Source of the DNA: Methylotenera sp. | GTDB lineage: Bacteria > Pseudomonadota > Gammaproteobacteria > Burkholderiales > Methylophilaceae | NCBI GenBank assembly: GCA_030693535.1 | Contig: JAUYAL010000032.1 | Coordinates: 42,941-106,940, forward strand | DNA: 64,000 nucleotides | Direction: 5' to 3' | Shown: piece after piece, positions 55,739 to 64,000 of the stretch | Layout of the letters: every line of letters starts with the position of its first letter | Position numbering within the stretch: the stretch's first letter is position 1 | Translations under genes and position numbers: made by a program | The notes under the pieces: model-generated | What the model saw: only the letters and a program-made list of their open reading frames with translations | Told to the model about the DNA's origin: nothing | Database searches by the model: none

Positions 55739-56641
55739 ATGAGTAACTATGCAGTCAACATGCAAAACATAGGATTAAGTTTTAAAAGCTTTTTTTCGCT
55801 ATGTAAACCAAGAGTAACGTCCCTTATCGTATTCACAGCGATTATCGGCATGTATCTTGCAAAACCTGCTTCTGTACCAATGGATTTACTTTTATTGCTT
55901 GCAACTACTGTAGGTATTGCTTTTGCTTCAGGCGCTGCCGCTGCATTTAATTGTTTGATTGAGCATCAAATTGATGCAATTATGGCACGCACGCGCGCAC
56001 GCGCCTTGCCTACAGGGCAAGTATCCTCGAGGCAAACTTCAATATTTGCAACTTTACTTGGCGGTACGGGCTTAGCCATTCTATATTTTTATGTTAACCC
56101 ACTTACAATGTGGCTGACTTTTGCAACCTTTGTGGGATATGCGGTTATTTATACTATATTCTTAAAACCAGCAACGCCAATGAACATTGTGATTGGAGGT
56201 GCATCGGGTGCCATGCCTCCAATATTGGGATGGGCCGCTGTAAACAATACCGTGTCGCCAGAGTCACTGATTATGTTTTTAATTATCTTCGCATGGACTC
56301 CACCGCATTTCTGGGCATTAGCTCTTTATAGGCGTGAGGAATATGCAAAAGTCGGGATGCCTATGCTTCCTGTGACGCATGGCGAGGCTTTTACTCTATT
56401 GCACATTCTATTATATACAATCATTTTAGTTGCAGTATCACTCATGCCATATGGACTTGGTATGAGTGGATTATTTTATCTTATATCTACGATCATTTTA
56501 GATACCATTTTTATGGTTTATGTCATTGGTTTATATAGAAGGTACTCCGATGATTTAGCAAAACGTACATTCAAGTATTCAATCATATATTTGACACTAC
56601 TTTTTGCGGCCTTGCTCGTTGATCATTATTGGCTTTTCTAG
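55739..56641 (+). CDS. ctaB: Protohaem IX farnesyltransferase (haem O synthase)
   Basis: 300 residues from ATG 55739 (GAGAGAGA upstream); an earlier ATG at 55700 is possible. UbiA-type prenyltransferase with seven to nine helices. Motif NCLIEHQIDAIMARTRARALP (in part) is the NxxxDxxxD-like first acidic motif, then YTIFLKPATPMNIVIGGASG (in part) and HFWALALYRREEYAKVGMPM. It makes haem O from protohaem, the substrate of CtaA. Last gene of the cluster. Confidence 0.95.
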   Translation: MSNYAVNMQNIGLSFKSFFSLCKPRVTSLIVFTAIIGMYLAKPASVPMDLLLLLATTVGIAFASGAAAAFNCLIEHQIDAIMARTRARALPTGQVSSRQTSIFATLLGGTGLAILYFYVNPLTMWLTFATFVGYAVIYTIFLKPATPMNIVIGGASGAMPPILGWAAVNNTVSPESLIMFLIIFAWTPPHFWALALYRREEYAKVGMPMLPVTHGEAFTLLHILLYTIILVAVSLMPYGLGMSGLFYLISTIILDTIFMVYVIGLYRRYSDDLAKRTFKYSIIYLTLLFAALLVDHYWLF

Positions 56642-57186
56642 TCAAATTCATTAAGGGGGTAGTTTCTTATAGGTATTCTTTTTTACGGTGCAAATTTTTA
56701 TTTGCAGTAAATAGAGAGATGTTGAGCTTTATACTTACGCCCACGATGCTGGCGTTAGTTTGCCTTGATAGATGCCAATAAGGGAGGTGAAGATGAACCG
56801 TCGCGCACCAAATAAAAAGGGGCTAAGCCCTTAAGCCTACCTTTTGATATTATTATCGATATTTGGTGCGAGGGAAATGATGGATATGCGCACTGGGTAG
56901 AGGTTGCTAAGCTTCTCTAACTTGTAAGGCAGGAACATCCTCACTTCTGCCGTATAGATATTTTGTTCAATGTTGCCTAAACAGATGCAAACTAGCTATA
57001 CAACTTGATACTAAAATTTTAGCTAGCGACCAAACTCGTCTTTCATTAATGGGTTTAATAAGACTTCTACTGTATCTAAAATTTCTCATATCTGTCCTCT
57101 TGATTTTTATAAAACAATCACCAAAAAAGAAAAATGGTTGAATAAATTTTATTCACCAAAAAAATTTTTAAATTATTTTTAGAGGA
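56642..57186. other. 545-bp gap after ctaB, with a leader-like 13-codon frame
   Basis: No long gene is visible. The gap holds a 13-codon frame with a very strong ribosome site (next entry), a palindrome CGCACCAAATA (56804-56814)/TATTTGGTGCG (56860-56870) around it, and an imperfect hairpin GGCAGGAACATCC/..CTTCTGCC near 56929-56953. Just before hsp20, GGTTGAATAAA and TTTATTCACC (57133-57154) form a hairpin upstream of the ribosome site. These could be mRNA-level control elements. Confidence 0.45.
56793..56834 (+). CDS. Short leader-like peptide (13 residues)
   Basis: MNRRAPNKKGLSP, preceded by AGGGAGGTGA (56781-56790), a near-perfect Shine-Dalgarno sequence at two bases' distance from ATG. 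The frame is inside the CGCACCAAATA/TATTTGGTGCG palindrome. The basic composition and the strong site suggest a leader or regulatory peptide, but no downstream gene within 300 bp is an obvious target other than hsp20. Confidence 0.35.
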   Translation: MNRRAPNKKGLSP

Positions 57187-57192
57187 GTGAAT

Positions 57193-57624
57193 ATGTCTCA
57201 ATTAACTAGATTTAATAATAGCAACCTGTTCAATGACTTTTTTGGAGATAAAGGATCGCTTGGTTATTTTGTAAGTCCATTGCATGGAGATAGTCTAACT
57301 ACTAACTTTAAAGTTGATATAAAAGATTCTGATAACGCTTATATATTCCACGCAGAGTTACCAGGTGTAAGTAAAGACGACTTACATGTAACCGTAGATG
57401 GAAGCACGGTTACAATAGCTGCAGAAGTTAAGCAACATGACGAGCAAACTAAAGATCAGAAAACTGTAAGAAGTGAGCGTTATTTTGGTTCTGTAAGTAG
57501 AAGCTTCCAGTTGCAAGTGGATGTAGACCAAGATGCCGCAAATGCTTCATATGAGAATGGAGTCCTGCAATTAACTTTGCCTAAAAAACTAAATGTTGCA
57601 GGTAAACGCATAAAAATTAAGTAA
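57193..57624 (+). CDS. Small heat-shock protein (Hsp20/alpha-crystallin)
   Basis: 143 residues from ATG 57193 with AGAGGAG upstream; GTG 57187 is too near that site. The alpha-crystallin domain: FKVDIKDSDNAYIFHAELPGVSKDDLHVTV (in part), VRSERYFGSVSRSFQL, then ANASYENGVLQLTLPK (the GVLxLTLPK motif) and the C-terminal IKIK, where IXI-type residues bind a neighbour. It holds unfolded proteins. A hairpin before the ribosome site could be temperature-sensitive, but that is a guess. Confidence 0.93.
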   Translation: MSQLTRFNNSNLFNDFFGDKGSLGYFVSPLHGDSLTTNFKVDIKDSDNAYIFHAELPGVSKDDLHVTVDGSTVTIAAEVKQHDEQTKDQKTVRSERYFGSVSRSFQLQVDVDQDAANASYENGVLQLTLPKKLNVAGKRIKIK

Positions 57625-57660
57625 ATATTATTTTCATTCATTCTATATATATTAGTAAGA

Positions 57661-57688
57661 GAGCGTATTAATCAATACGCTCTTCTTT
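57661..57688 (+). terminator. Terminator after hsp20
   Basis: GAGCGTATT (57661-57669) pairs with AATACGCTC (57674-57682), followed by TTCTTTTT. Confidence 0.8.
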
Positions 57689-57819
57689 TTCAAGGGTTTC
57701 TTACTGACTAGGTTTCACGTAATAGAAGAGAAAAATCAAGAGTATTAACTTTAATTTACGGATGGGGCAGGATTTTGTTGTTTATCCCTTTGTTTACCCC
57801 TCACCAACTAAAAAGACAA

Positions 57820-57853
57820 AAGGCTCACAGCGATTAAACTGTAAGCCTTTGTT
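57820..57853 (-). terminator. Terminator after tRNA-Arg
   Basis: On the minus strand, AAAGGCTTACAG and CTGTGAGCCTTTT form a stem just past the tRNA 3' end, with a short T-run. Confidence 0.6.
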
Positions 57854-57858
57854 TTTAT

Positions 57859-57935
57859 TGGTGCGCCCGGAGCGATTCGAACGCCCGACCCCTTGGTTCG
57901 TAGCCAAGTACTCTATCCAGCTGAGCTACGGGCGC
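57859..57935 (-). tRNA. tRNA-Arg (anticodon ACG)
   Basis: 77 nt with encoded CCA. On the minus strand: acceptor GCGCCCG/CGGGCGC, anticodon stem CTTGG/CCAAG with loop CTACGAA (ACG), T-arm GGGCG TTCGAAT CGCTC. The reverse-complement frame here encodes the well-known false '[16 protein letters not shown]' peptide. Confidence 0.97.
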
Positions 57936-58131
57936 ATGGGCAGTATTATACGACATACTGCATATTTCTTAAAGAGTAAATTGCAATACTTAAGTTAATA
58001 CTTGGCGAGCTAGGGATTAATAAAATTCTACTCATCCTTATTTTAAGCCATTAAAAATTAACATTGGTATTAAATATACAAGAATATATACAACATTTAA
58101 TGTTTGTTAAAAATTTTTATACATTCAATGG

Positions 58132-58163
58132 ACGGCATTTTAACAGAAAAAATGCCGTTGGTT
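58132..58163. terminator. Terminator-like hairpin in the gap after tRNA-Arg
   Basis: ACGGCATTTT and AAAAATGCCGT with a six-base loop, then TTGGTTTTT. The rest of 57936-58268 is AT-rich and I see no gene in it. Confidence 0.5.
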
Positions 58164-58268
58164 TTTAACTAGTGAAATAAAGACCTGTTTTTTCTGCTTT
58201 ATATTTCATCTTTTATAGCTATGAAAGTTTTTTTATAAGCAGGTAAAACATGGAAAAAAATAAAATTA

Positions 58269-58466
58269 ATGAAATTGAATGAAGTGATTGTTGAAACAAG
58301 AATGTCTAAAACGAAGCTTTACAGGTTGATTAAAGAAGGGCGCCTTATAATCCTCCAAGTCAGTCAAAAAAGAGTTTTTCAACACTGTAGGTGGGGCAAA
58401 CGGATAACGCAGACTTGCCAAACCCGCCAAACTTACAAAACACACCAAGCTGAAAGGGTAAAATAA
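58269..58466 (+). pseudogene. AlpA-like DNA-binding protein remnant
   Basis: The first ~30 residues (LNEVIVETRMSKTKLYRLIK) match the helix-turn-helix of AlpA/excisionase proteins (EVxxxTGLSRSTLYRLIKEG). After RLI the match is lost and the frame becomes low-complexity polar sequence (TCQTRQTYKTHQ), so a frameshift or recombination has truncated it. AlpA genes belong to prophages and genomic islands, supporting an island boundary near tRNA-Arg. Confidence 0.5.
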
Positions 58467-58531
58467 ACCTAAAAACTCTACCCAGTGAGGCAATACCAGC
58501 GCGGCACCCTTAGCACTGTTTTTAAGATATT

Positions 58532-58594
58532 CCTAACGGACGGGATCAGCTGCGCCGCGAAGCGCAGCGGCACCGACTGCAACTCGATGTTAGG
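58532..58594 (+). other. Solo integron attC-like recombination site
   Basis: CCTAAC (58532-58537; R'' RYYYAAC type) and GTTAGG (58589-58594; R' GTTRRRY type) bound a 63-bp imperfect palindrome. Its core GCTGCGC (58549-58555) / GCGCAGC (58562-58568) is G+C-rich, unlike the AT-rich surroundings. This fits integron cassette attC sites by layout and core-site consensus. No integrase gene is in the window, so it would be a stray cassette site. Confidence 0.55.
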
Positions 58595-58771
58595 TTTTGC
58601 TACTATGTTCCAAAGTTATGGCTACTTTCCCTCTGAGGAGTTCGATAAACATGGGATTGGTTCATGCTTCCTGTTTAGGCCACTTCCATGCATACCAAAT
58701 AACCAGTGAAAGAAGAACGACTTCTACTTTGATTGATATTTACCCTAGCGGAAGCTCTAGATGAACTTCCG

Positions 58772-58960
58772 CTTTGTCCCCCCGTTGCCGTCTCTGATCC
58801 TTAATTCTGAGTAACAACAAATGGAGATTGAGTAAATGTTTGTGAATGGCAGCTTTGAGACAATCAGGTTTTAGCACTCCCAGTTGTAACGAGTCATACA
58901 GTAATTAAGTATGTCTAAATGCAACATCCCCATTGGAGACCTTCACTTTTATAGTTTGTG
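58772..58960 (+). repeat. Direct intergenic repeat, copy 1
   Basis: It opens CTTTGTCCCCCCGTTGCCG, passes through TTCTGAGTAACAACAAATGG and CAATCAGGTTTTAGCACTCC, and ends GTCTAAATGCAACATCCCC with a short tail. The hairpin CATAC-AGTAATTAA-GTATG is internal. It recurs at 61797, 62771 and 63796 in the same orientation. It lies before katG. A terminator-like stem GCGGAAG/CTTCCGC precedes it (58748-58772). Confidence 0.85.
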
Positions 58961-58996
58961 AAGGAGCCATTAAATGTTTGTATTTATTATAAGTTG

Positions 58997-59033
58997 ATAG
59001 GTTTTACTTATTAACAATATAAAAACAAACAAT
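58997..59033 (+). promoter_or_regulatory. OxyR-like site upstream of katG
   Basis: ATAG-N7-TTAT-N7-ATAA-N7-CAAT has the exact spacing of the OxyR consensus ATAG-N7-CTAT-N7-ATAG-N7-CTAT, with 13 of 16 defining bases. A -10-like TACAAT at 59057-59062 would put it just upstream of the -35 region, as for OxyR-activated promoters. Peroxide induction of katG is inferred. 59104-59160 contains an 18-codon frame in the leader (MNHFELFAELLAQYAQGH). Confidence 0.5.
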
Positions 59034-59234
59034 TATACATATCACAAATGCCTCTCTACAATACAACACATACATCAGAAATGATGATGATTAGAGGGTA
59101 AAAATGAACCATTTCGAATTATTTGCAGAACTTCTGGCCCAATACGCACAGGGTCACTAACTTTAATTAAACTCTTTAAAAAGAGTAAGCTATGGCAGCT
59201 GAATCAAAATGTGCATTACTAACTAATGCTATAA

Positions 59235-61430
<2,196 letters not shown>

Positions 61431-61463
61431 TTCACAAATCTAAGGCTTATAAGAGCCACCCTG

Positions 61464-61496
61464 AAATCCTCAGCCCAGATAACGGGTTGAGGATTT
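61464..61496 (+). terminator. Possible terminator after katG
   Basis: AAATCCTCA (61464-61472) and TGAGGATTT (61488-61496) form a stem, but the following T-run is weak, so some read-through toward pqqA is possible. Confidence 0.5.
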
Positions 61497-61646
61497 GTAT
61501 CTGCTTAATAGTTTGTTTTATTCATGATTTTGCTTAAGCCTCATTCATGAACAACAATAGGGCTGCGTTCTGGGAGAAGCGCATAATTCAATGACACGAA
61601 CAAGACATAGTGTCTGTTCTAAATAACAAAGACATTGGAGATTATC

Positions 61647-61718
61647 ATGTGGACAACACCAGCTGCTACTGAAATGCGTTTCGGTTTTGAAGTGACAATG
61701 TACGTAATGAATAAATAA
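61647..61718 (+). CDS. pqqA: PQQ precursor peptide PqqA
   Basis: 23 residues, MWTTPAATEMRFGFEVTMYV plus MNK. PqqA is the ribosomal precursor of pyrroloquinoline quinone; its Glu and Tyr in ExxxY (here FEVTMY) become cross-linked by PqqE. Both are present, in the usual N-terminal MWxxP...GFEVTMY setting. GGAG lies six bases before ATG, and a strong terminator follows. No pqqB-E genes are in the window, so it is a stand-alone copy. It is too short for ordinary gene calling. Confidence 0.88.
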   Translation: MWTTPAATEMRFGFEVTMYVMNK

Positions 61719-61743
61719 TCATTTTTTTTGATTGTTAAAGAGA

Positions 61744-61770
61744 AGAGGAGCTTCGGCTCCTCTTTTTATT
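61744..61770 (+). terminator. Terminator after pqqA
   Basis: AGAGGAGC-TTCG-GCTCCTCT, an eight-base-pair stem with a stable tetraloop, followed by TTTTTATTTTT. Confidence 0.9.
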
Positions 61771-61796
61771 TTTGCATATTACGAATTGACTGTCGC

Positions 61797-61983
61797 CTTT
61801 GTCCCCCCGTTGCCGTCTCTGATCATTCATTCTGAGTAACAACAAATGGAGATTGAGTAAAAGTTTGTGAATGGCAGCTATGTGGCAATCAGGTTTTAGC
61901 ACTCCCAATTGTAACGAGTCATACAGTAATTAAGTATGTCTAACTGCAACATCCCTTAGGCGACCTTCAACAATATAGTTTGT
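61797..61983 (+). repeat. Direct intergenic repeat, copy 2
   Basis: Closely similar over its full length (estimated by eye at about 90%) to copy 1, including the ATAGTTTGT tail and the GCGACCTTCAA/AGACCTTCACT block. It separates pqqA from higBA. Same orientation as the other copies. Confidence 0.88.
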
Positions 61984-62000
61984 ATTTCTACAATAGGTCA

Positions 62001-62279
62001 TTAAGCGACCTGTGGAAATCGTGCTATGTGATGGTATCTCTGTTTAGCTTGCCAAATATCATATTGCACTTGTAGTCGTGACCAAAAGCCTGCTGAGGTG
62101 CCTAGCGCATCTGACAAAAGTAGATCCATTTCTGCGCTAATGCCTGCTTTGCAATTTAATATCCGTGATAAAGCTACACGAGTAACACCAAGGTGCTTCG
62201 ATGCATCTGTAATAGTTAAGTTTTCTGGTAGGTATTCTCTTAATACCTCACCAGGATGTGCAGGTTTATGCATTTCCAT
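62001..62279 (-). CDS. higA: HigA-type antitoxin
   Basis: 92 residues. KPAHPGEVLREYL and LTITDASKHLGVTRVALSRILN, a helix-turn-helix of the HigA/VapI family, which represses its own operon and binds the HigB toxin. The gene follows the toxin in the order typical for higBA. Located between two copies of the direct repeat. Confidence 0.9.
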   Translation of the reverse strand: MEMHKPAHPGEVLREYLPENLTITDASKHLGVTRVALSRILNCKAGISAEMDLLLSDALGTSAGFWSRLQVQYDIWQAKQRYHHIARFPQVA

Positions 62280-62312
62280 TTTATTATCCTAATATTAGTT
62301 TTATCACTATTG

Positions 62313-62594
62313 TTAGTGATAGTCTAAATAATCTACAAGCTCTATATCATTATCATAAAACTTAAAAATGACGCGCCAATTACCATTGACTGTGAGCGAC
62401 CAGAAACCGGCAAGATCGCCTGTTAGCTGGTGTAGTCTCCATGAAACAGGTGCTCTTAAATCATCTGGGGATTCTGCAGCATGCATGGCGGTGAGTTGCA
62501 CTTTAAGCTTAATTGCATGATGTGGTTGAATGCCCGATTTGTTGCCAGTGTTAAAAAACTGCTCCAAGCCTTTATGACGAAAGTTTTTAATCAT
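62313..62594 (-). CDS. higB: HigB-type toxin (RelE fold)
   Basis: 93 residues. FRHKGLEQFFNTGNKSGIQ at the start, ending GDLAGFWSLTVNGNWRVIFKFYDND (in part), DYLDYH. This is the RelE/HigB (plasmid maintenance killer) toxin family that cuts mRNA on the ribosome. The basic and aromatic residues of the end (NGNWRVIFKF) are typical of active proteins. Followed by higA with 33 bp between. Confidence 0.9.
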   Translation of the reverse strand: MIKNFRHKGLEQFFNTGNKSGIQPHHAIKLKVQLTAMHAAESPDDLRAPVSWRLHQLTGDLAGFWSLTVNGNWRVIFKFYDNDIELVDYLDYH

Positions 62595-62770
62595 ACAAAA
62601 TTATAACACCGTATAGTTAAGCTATACAACCGCCGCATCATTTACTGCATTTAGCTGAGATATGGATGATTTTATACTTCAAAAATGAGGGTTGATACTG
62701 ATAATCCCGATACCTATTAATGGCGGTTATGGGTCGACAGTACTCATTGACATTGCAAATCTGTGCGGCA

Positions 62771-62930
62771 GCTTTACCCCCCCCGTTGCCGTCTATTATT
62801 CTTAATTCTGAGTAACAACAAATAGTGGCTAAGTATAAGTTTGTGTGTGGCAATCAGGTTTTATTACTCACAGTTGTGACGAGTCATACAGTAATTAAGT
62901 ATGTCAAACTGCAACATCCCCTTAGCTGAC
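62771..62930 (+). repeat. Direct intergenic repeat, copy 3
   Basis: Shares the CCCCCGTTGCCGTCT start, TTCTGAGTAACAACAAATRG, CAATCAGG and ACGAGTCATACAGTAATTAA blocks, but lacks the GGCAGCT segment. A further 32 bp upstream (62739-62770, AGTACTCATTGACATTGC...) is shared with copy 4. The rest of 62595-63083 shows no gene. Confidence 0.85.
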
Positions 62931-63083
62931 TGTCGGCATCAACATGCGACTGACGTCCATATGACCCGTTGCGGACTGTAATATTTTACCTATCATAGGC
63001 AACAATCGAGCTTGCAGACAGTCGACCTAGGCCTCAAATGGTTTAGAGTTAGGCAACTCTGCTGGGGGTTTGGGAGCCTGAAA

Positions 63084-63545
63084 TTATTCATGAAACTTGG
63101 CAATTTCACCTGGTTTACGTAACATTTTATCGACTTCGCCTAAGTGCAATTCTTCTTGGTAAATCATTTCACGCGCATATTCTTCTAACATTATAGAGTC
63201 ACCCTCAACCAGTTTTAATAAATCTTTGTAAGCATTTAATGCTAAAGCTTCATGCGCTAATGATTCGCGCAAAATATCACCGATATCATGATTGTGCGTT
63301 TCTAGTAACGGCCCGATTGAAAGCGATGGGTGACCACCCAAATGTGTAATCAATTCGCCTGCTTTATCTGCATGGCCAAGTGATTCCGTCGCTTGACCAC
63401 GCAACCACGAAACAATAGGAATGCGGTTGTAACCAAACACCATCAATGCATAGTGCGTATAGCGCACCACACCCGCTAACTCTAGTTCTAGAATTGTATT
63501 GAGCGCTTTTACTACGGGATTACTTGCGTCATAATCAGTTACCAT
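63084..63545 (-). CDS. bfr: Bacterioferritin / ferritin-like di-iron protein
   Basis: 153 residues. A four-helix bundle with ferroxidase ligands in order: LELELAGVVRYTHYAL (Glu), ATESLGHADKAGEL (ExxH), ESLAHEALALNAY (Glu) and YQEELHLGEVDKML (ExxH). The lengths between motifs fit bacterioferritin. The haem-ligand Met of classical Bfr is not clear, so it may be a Bfr-like non-haem protein. It would oxidise and store iron, limiting Fenton chemistry together with katG. A good GGAG lies upstream of ATG. Confidence 0.85.
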   Translation of the reverse strand: MVTDYDASNPVVKALNTILELELAGVVRYTHYALMVFGYNRIPIVSWLRGQATESLGHADKAGELITHLGGHPSLSIGPLLETHNHDIGDILRESLAHEALALNAYKDLLKLVEGDSIMLEEYAREMIYQEELHLGEVDKMLRKPGEIAKFHE

Positions 63546-63795
63546 TTCTATTCTCCTTTTGACTTCTACAATAGTTGAGTAATTAACTAAATTGAGCGTG
63601 TTGCATACAACATATCTAATTGTAAATCACTGCCTTTGTCGACCTAAAACAGATCAAAACTTCAATTCAATATTACTCCGTTAGGCCGTTTAAGTGCTAA
63701 ATAATTTGCGTGGCGCTGACGAGCTTGATATCGACGTCCGATCACAACATGTTGCAGTCGTGCGTACTAAATTGCCGAATGACTGCACCGCTGAA

Positions 63796-63910
63796 AGTAC
63801 TCATTGACGTTGCAAATCTGTGCGGCAGCTTACTGGCAATCAGGATTTAGCACTCCCAATTGTAACGAGTCATACAGTAATTAAGTATGTCTAACTGCAA
63901 CATCCCCTTA
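63796..63910 (+). repeat. Direct intergenic repeat, copy 4 (internally deleted)
   Basis: Begins with the AGTACTCATTGACGTTGCAA extension seen in copy 3, jumps at GGCAGCTT directly to GGCAATCAGGATTTAGCACT, and ends GTCTAACTGCAACATCCCC. About 85 bp found in copies 1-3 are missing, probably by recombination between two short GGCAGCT repeats. 63546-63795 contains no gene I can support; the window ends shortly after. Confidence 0.8.
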
Positions 63911-64000
63911 ACAGCCTTTCAACTTTAACATACCAGACAGCTTTGACTGAAAGTTGAGATTCATAGAAACTAATCTACTAACTTAATACTGAGAATGGTA

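Noticed and set aside
57762..57998. Open frame on the plus strand across the tRNA-Arg gene containing [16 protein letters not shown]
   Set aside because: It is the antisense of tRNA-Arg(ACG) plus flanks, a well-known false protein in bacterial genomes.
58485..58709. 74-codon frame running across the attC-like site
   Set aside because: Its first half is the translated palindrome. Only the last part, after the site, might be a cassette remnant, and it is too short to support.
62638..62853. 71-codon minus-strand frame overlapping repeat copy 3
   Set aside because: It covers the direct repeat and is not conserved in the other copies because of stop codons, so it is not a gene.
63045..63687. GTTAGGC words at about 63047 and 63681 as further attC sites
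   Set aside because: No matching RYYYAAC end with an intervening palindrome was found at either place.

Overview
The window is a piece of an AT-rich (roughly 40% G+C by eye) betaproteobacterial chromosome. It looks like a methylotroph of the Methylophilaceae (Methylotenera-like). This is inferred from the protein sequences, the betaproteobacterial gene orders (bioA-dacB, arfB-tsaB-rimI, the cox cluster with DUF2244, twin-transmembrane and SURF1 genes) and a pqqA gene, which makes the precursor of the PQQ cofactor of methanol dehydrogenases. No 16S rRNA is present, so the genus is not proven.

Layout: 1-6200 holds the 5' end of polA (-), a LOG-family protein, a DUF2782 protein, homoserine kinase thrB, a membrane protein and uvrD (-). 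6350-9800 holds a candidate small RNA, a DUF4239 membrane protein and groES-groEL (-) behind a sigma32-like promoter and a CIRCE operator. 9800-20100 holds a hypothetical, a Tas-like aldo-keto reductase, yjdM, a MASE1-PAS-GGDEF cyclase behind an FNR-like box, rlhA, vapBC, a decayed parDE-like pair, bioA and dacB. 20100-27800 holds an FKBP lipoprotein, OsmC, DUF2322, coq7, a GlcF-like Fe-S protein, ctpA, a SelW-like protein and a Na+/Ca2+ exchanger of higher G+C. 27800-42100 holds a DinG/YoaA helicase, a FecR-domain protein, arfB-tsaB-rimI, a degenerate uracil-DNA-glycosylase-like protein, a LemA/TPM group, proS, a lytic transglycosylase, a decayed Fic gene between inverted repeats, queA and tRNA-Leu(CAA).

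42200-47200 encodes an unusual three-gene electron-transfer unit: a FAD oxidoreductase fused to two cyclic-nucleotide-binding domains and a four-cluster ferredoxin; a b-type-cytochrome-like membrane protein; and a protein with a cytoplasmic FHA domain, one membrane span and ten CxxCH haem sites. Divergent from it, 47600-56650 is a complete aa3-type cytochrome c oxidase cluster (coxB with a fused cytochrome c domain, coxA, ctaG, coxC, surf1, a SCO-like protein, ctaA, ctaB), including a 39-residue gene between coxA and ctaG. Two FNR-like half-palindromes lie in front of it.

57000-64000 is accessory in character: hsp20, tRNA-Arg(ACG), an AlpA-like remnant, a solo integron attC-like site, katG behind an OxyR-like box, a stand-alone pqqA, higBA and a bacterioferritin-like gene. 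Four directly oriented copies of one 110-190 bp intergenic repeat separate katG/pqqA, higBA and the ferritin gene. A second, unrelated intergenic element occurs three times (near 630-770, 20690-20780 and 51730-51820). All assignments come from reading the sequence; no database search was run.
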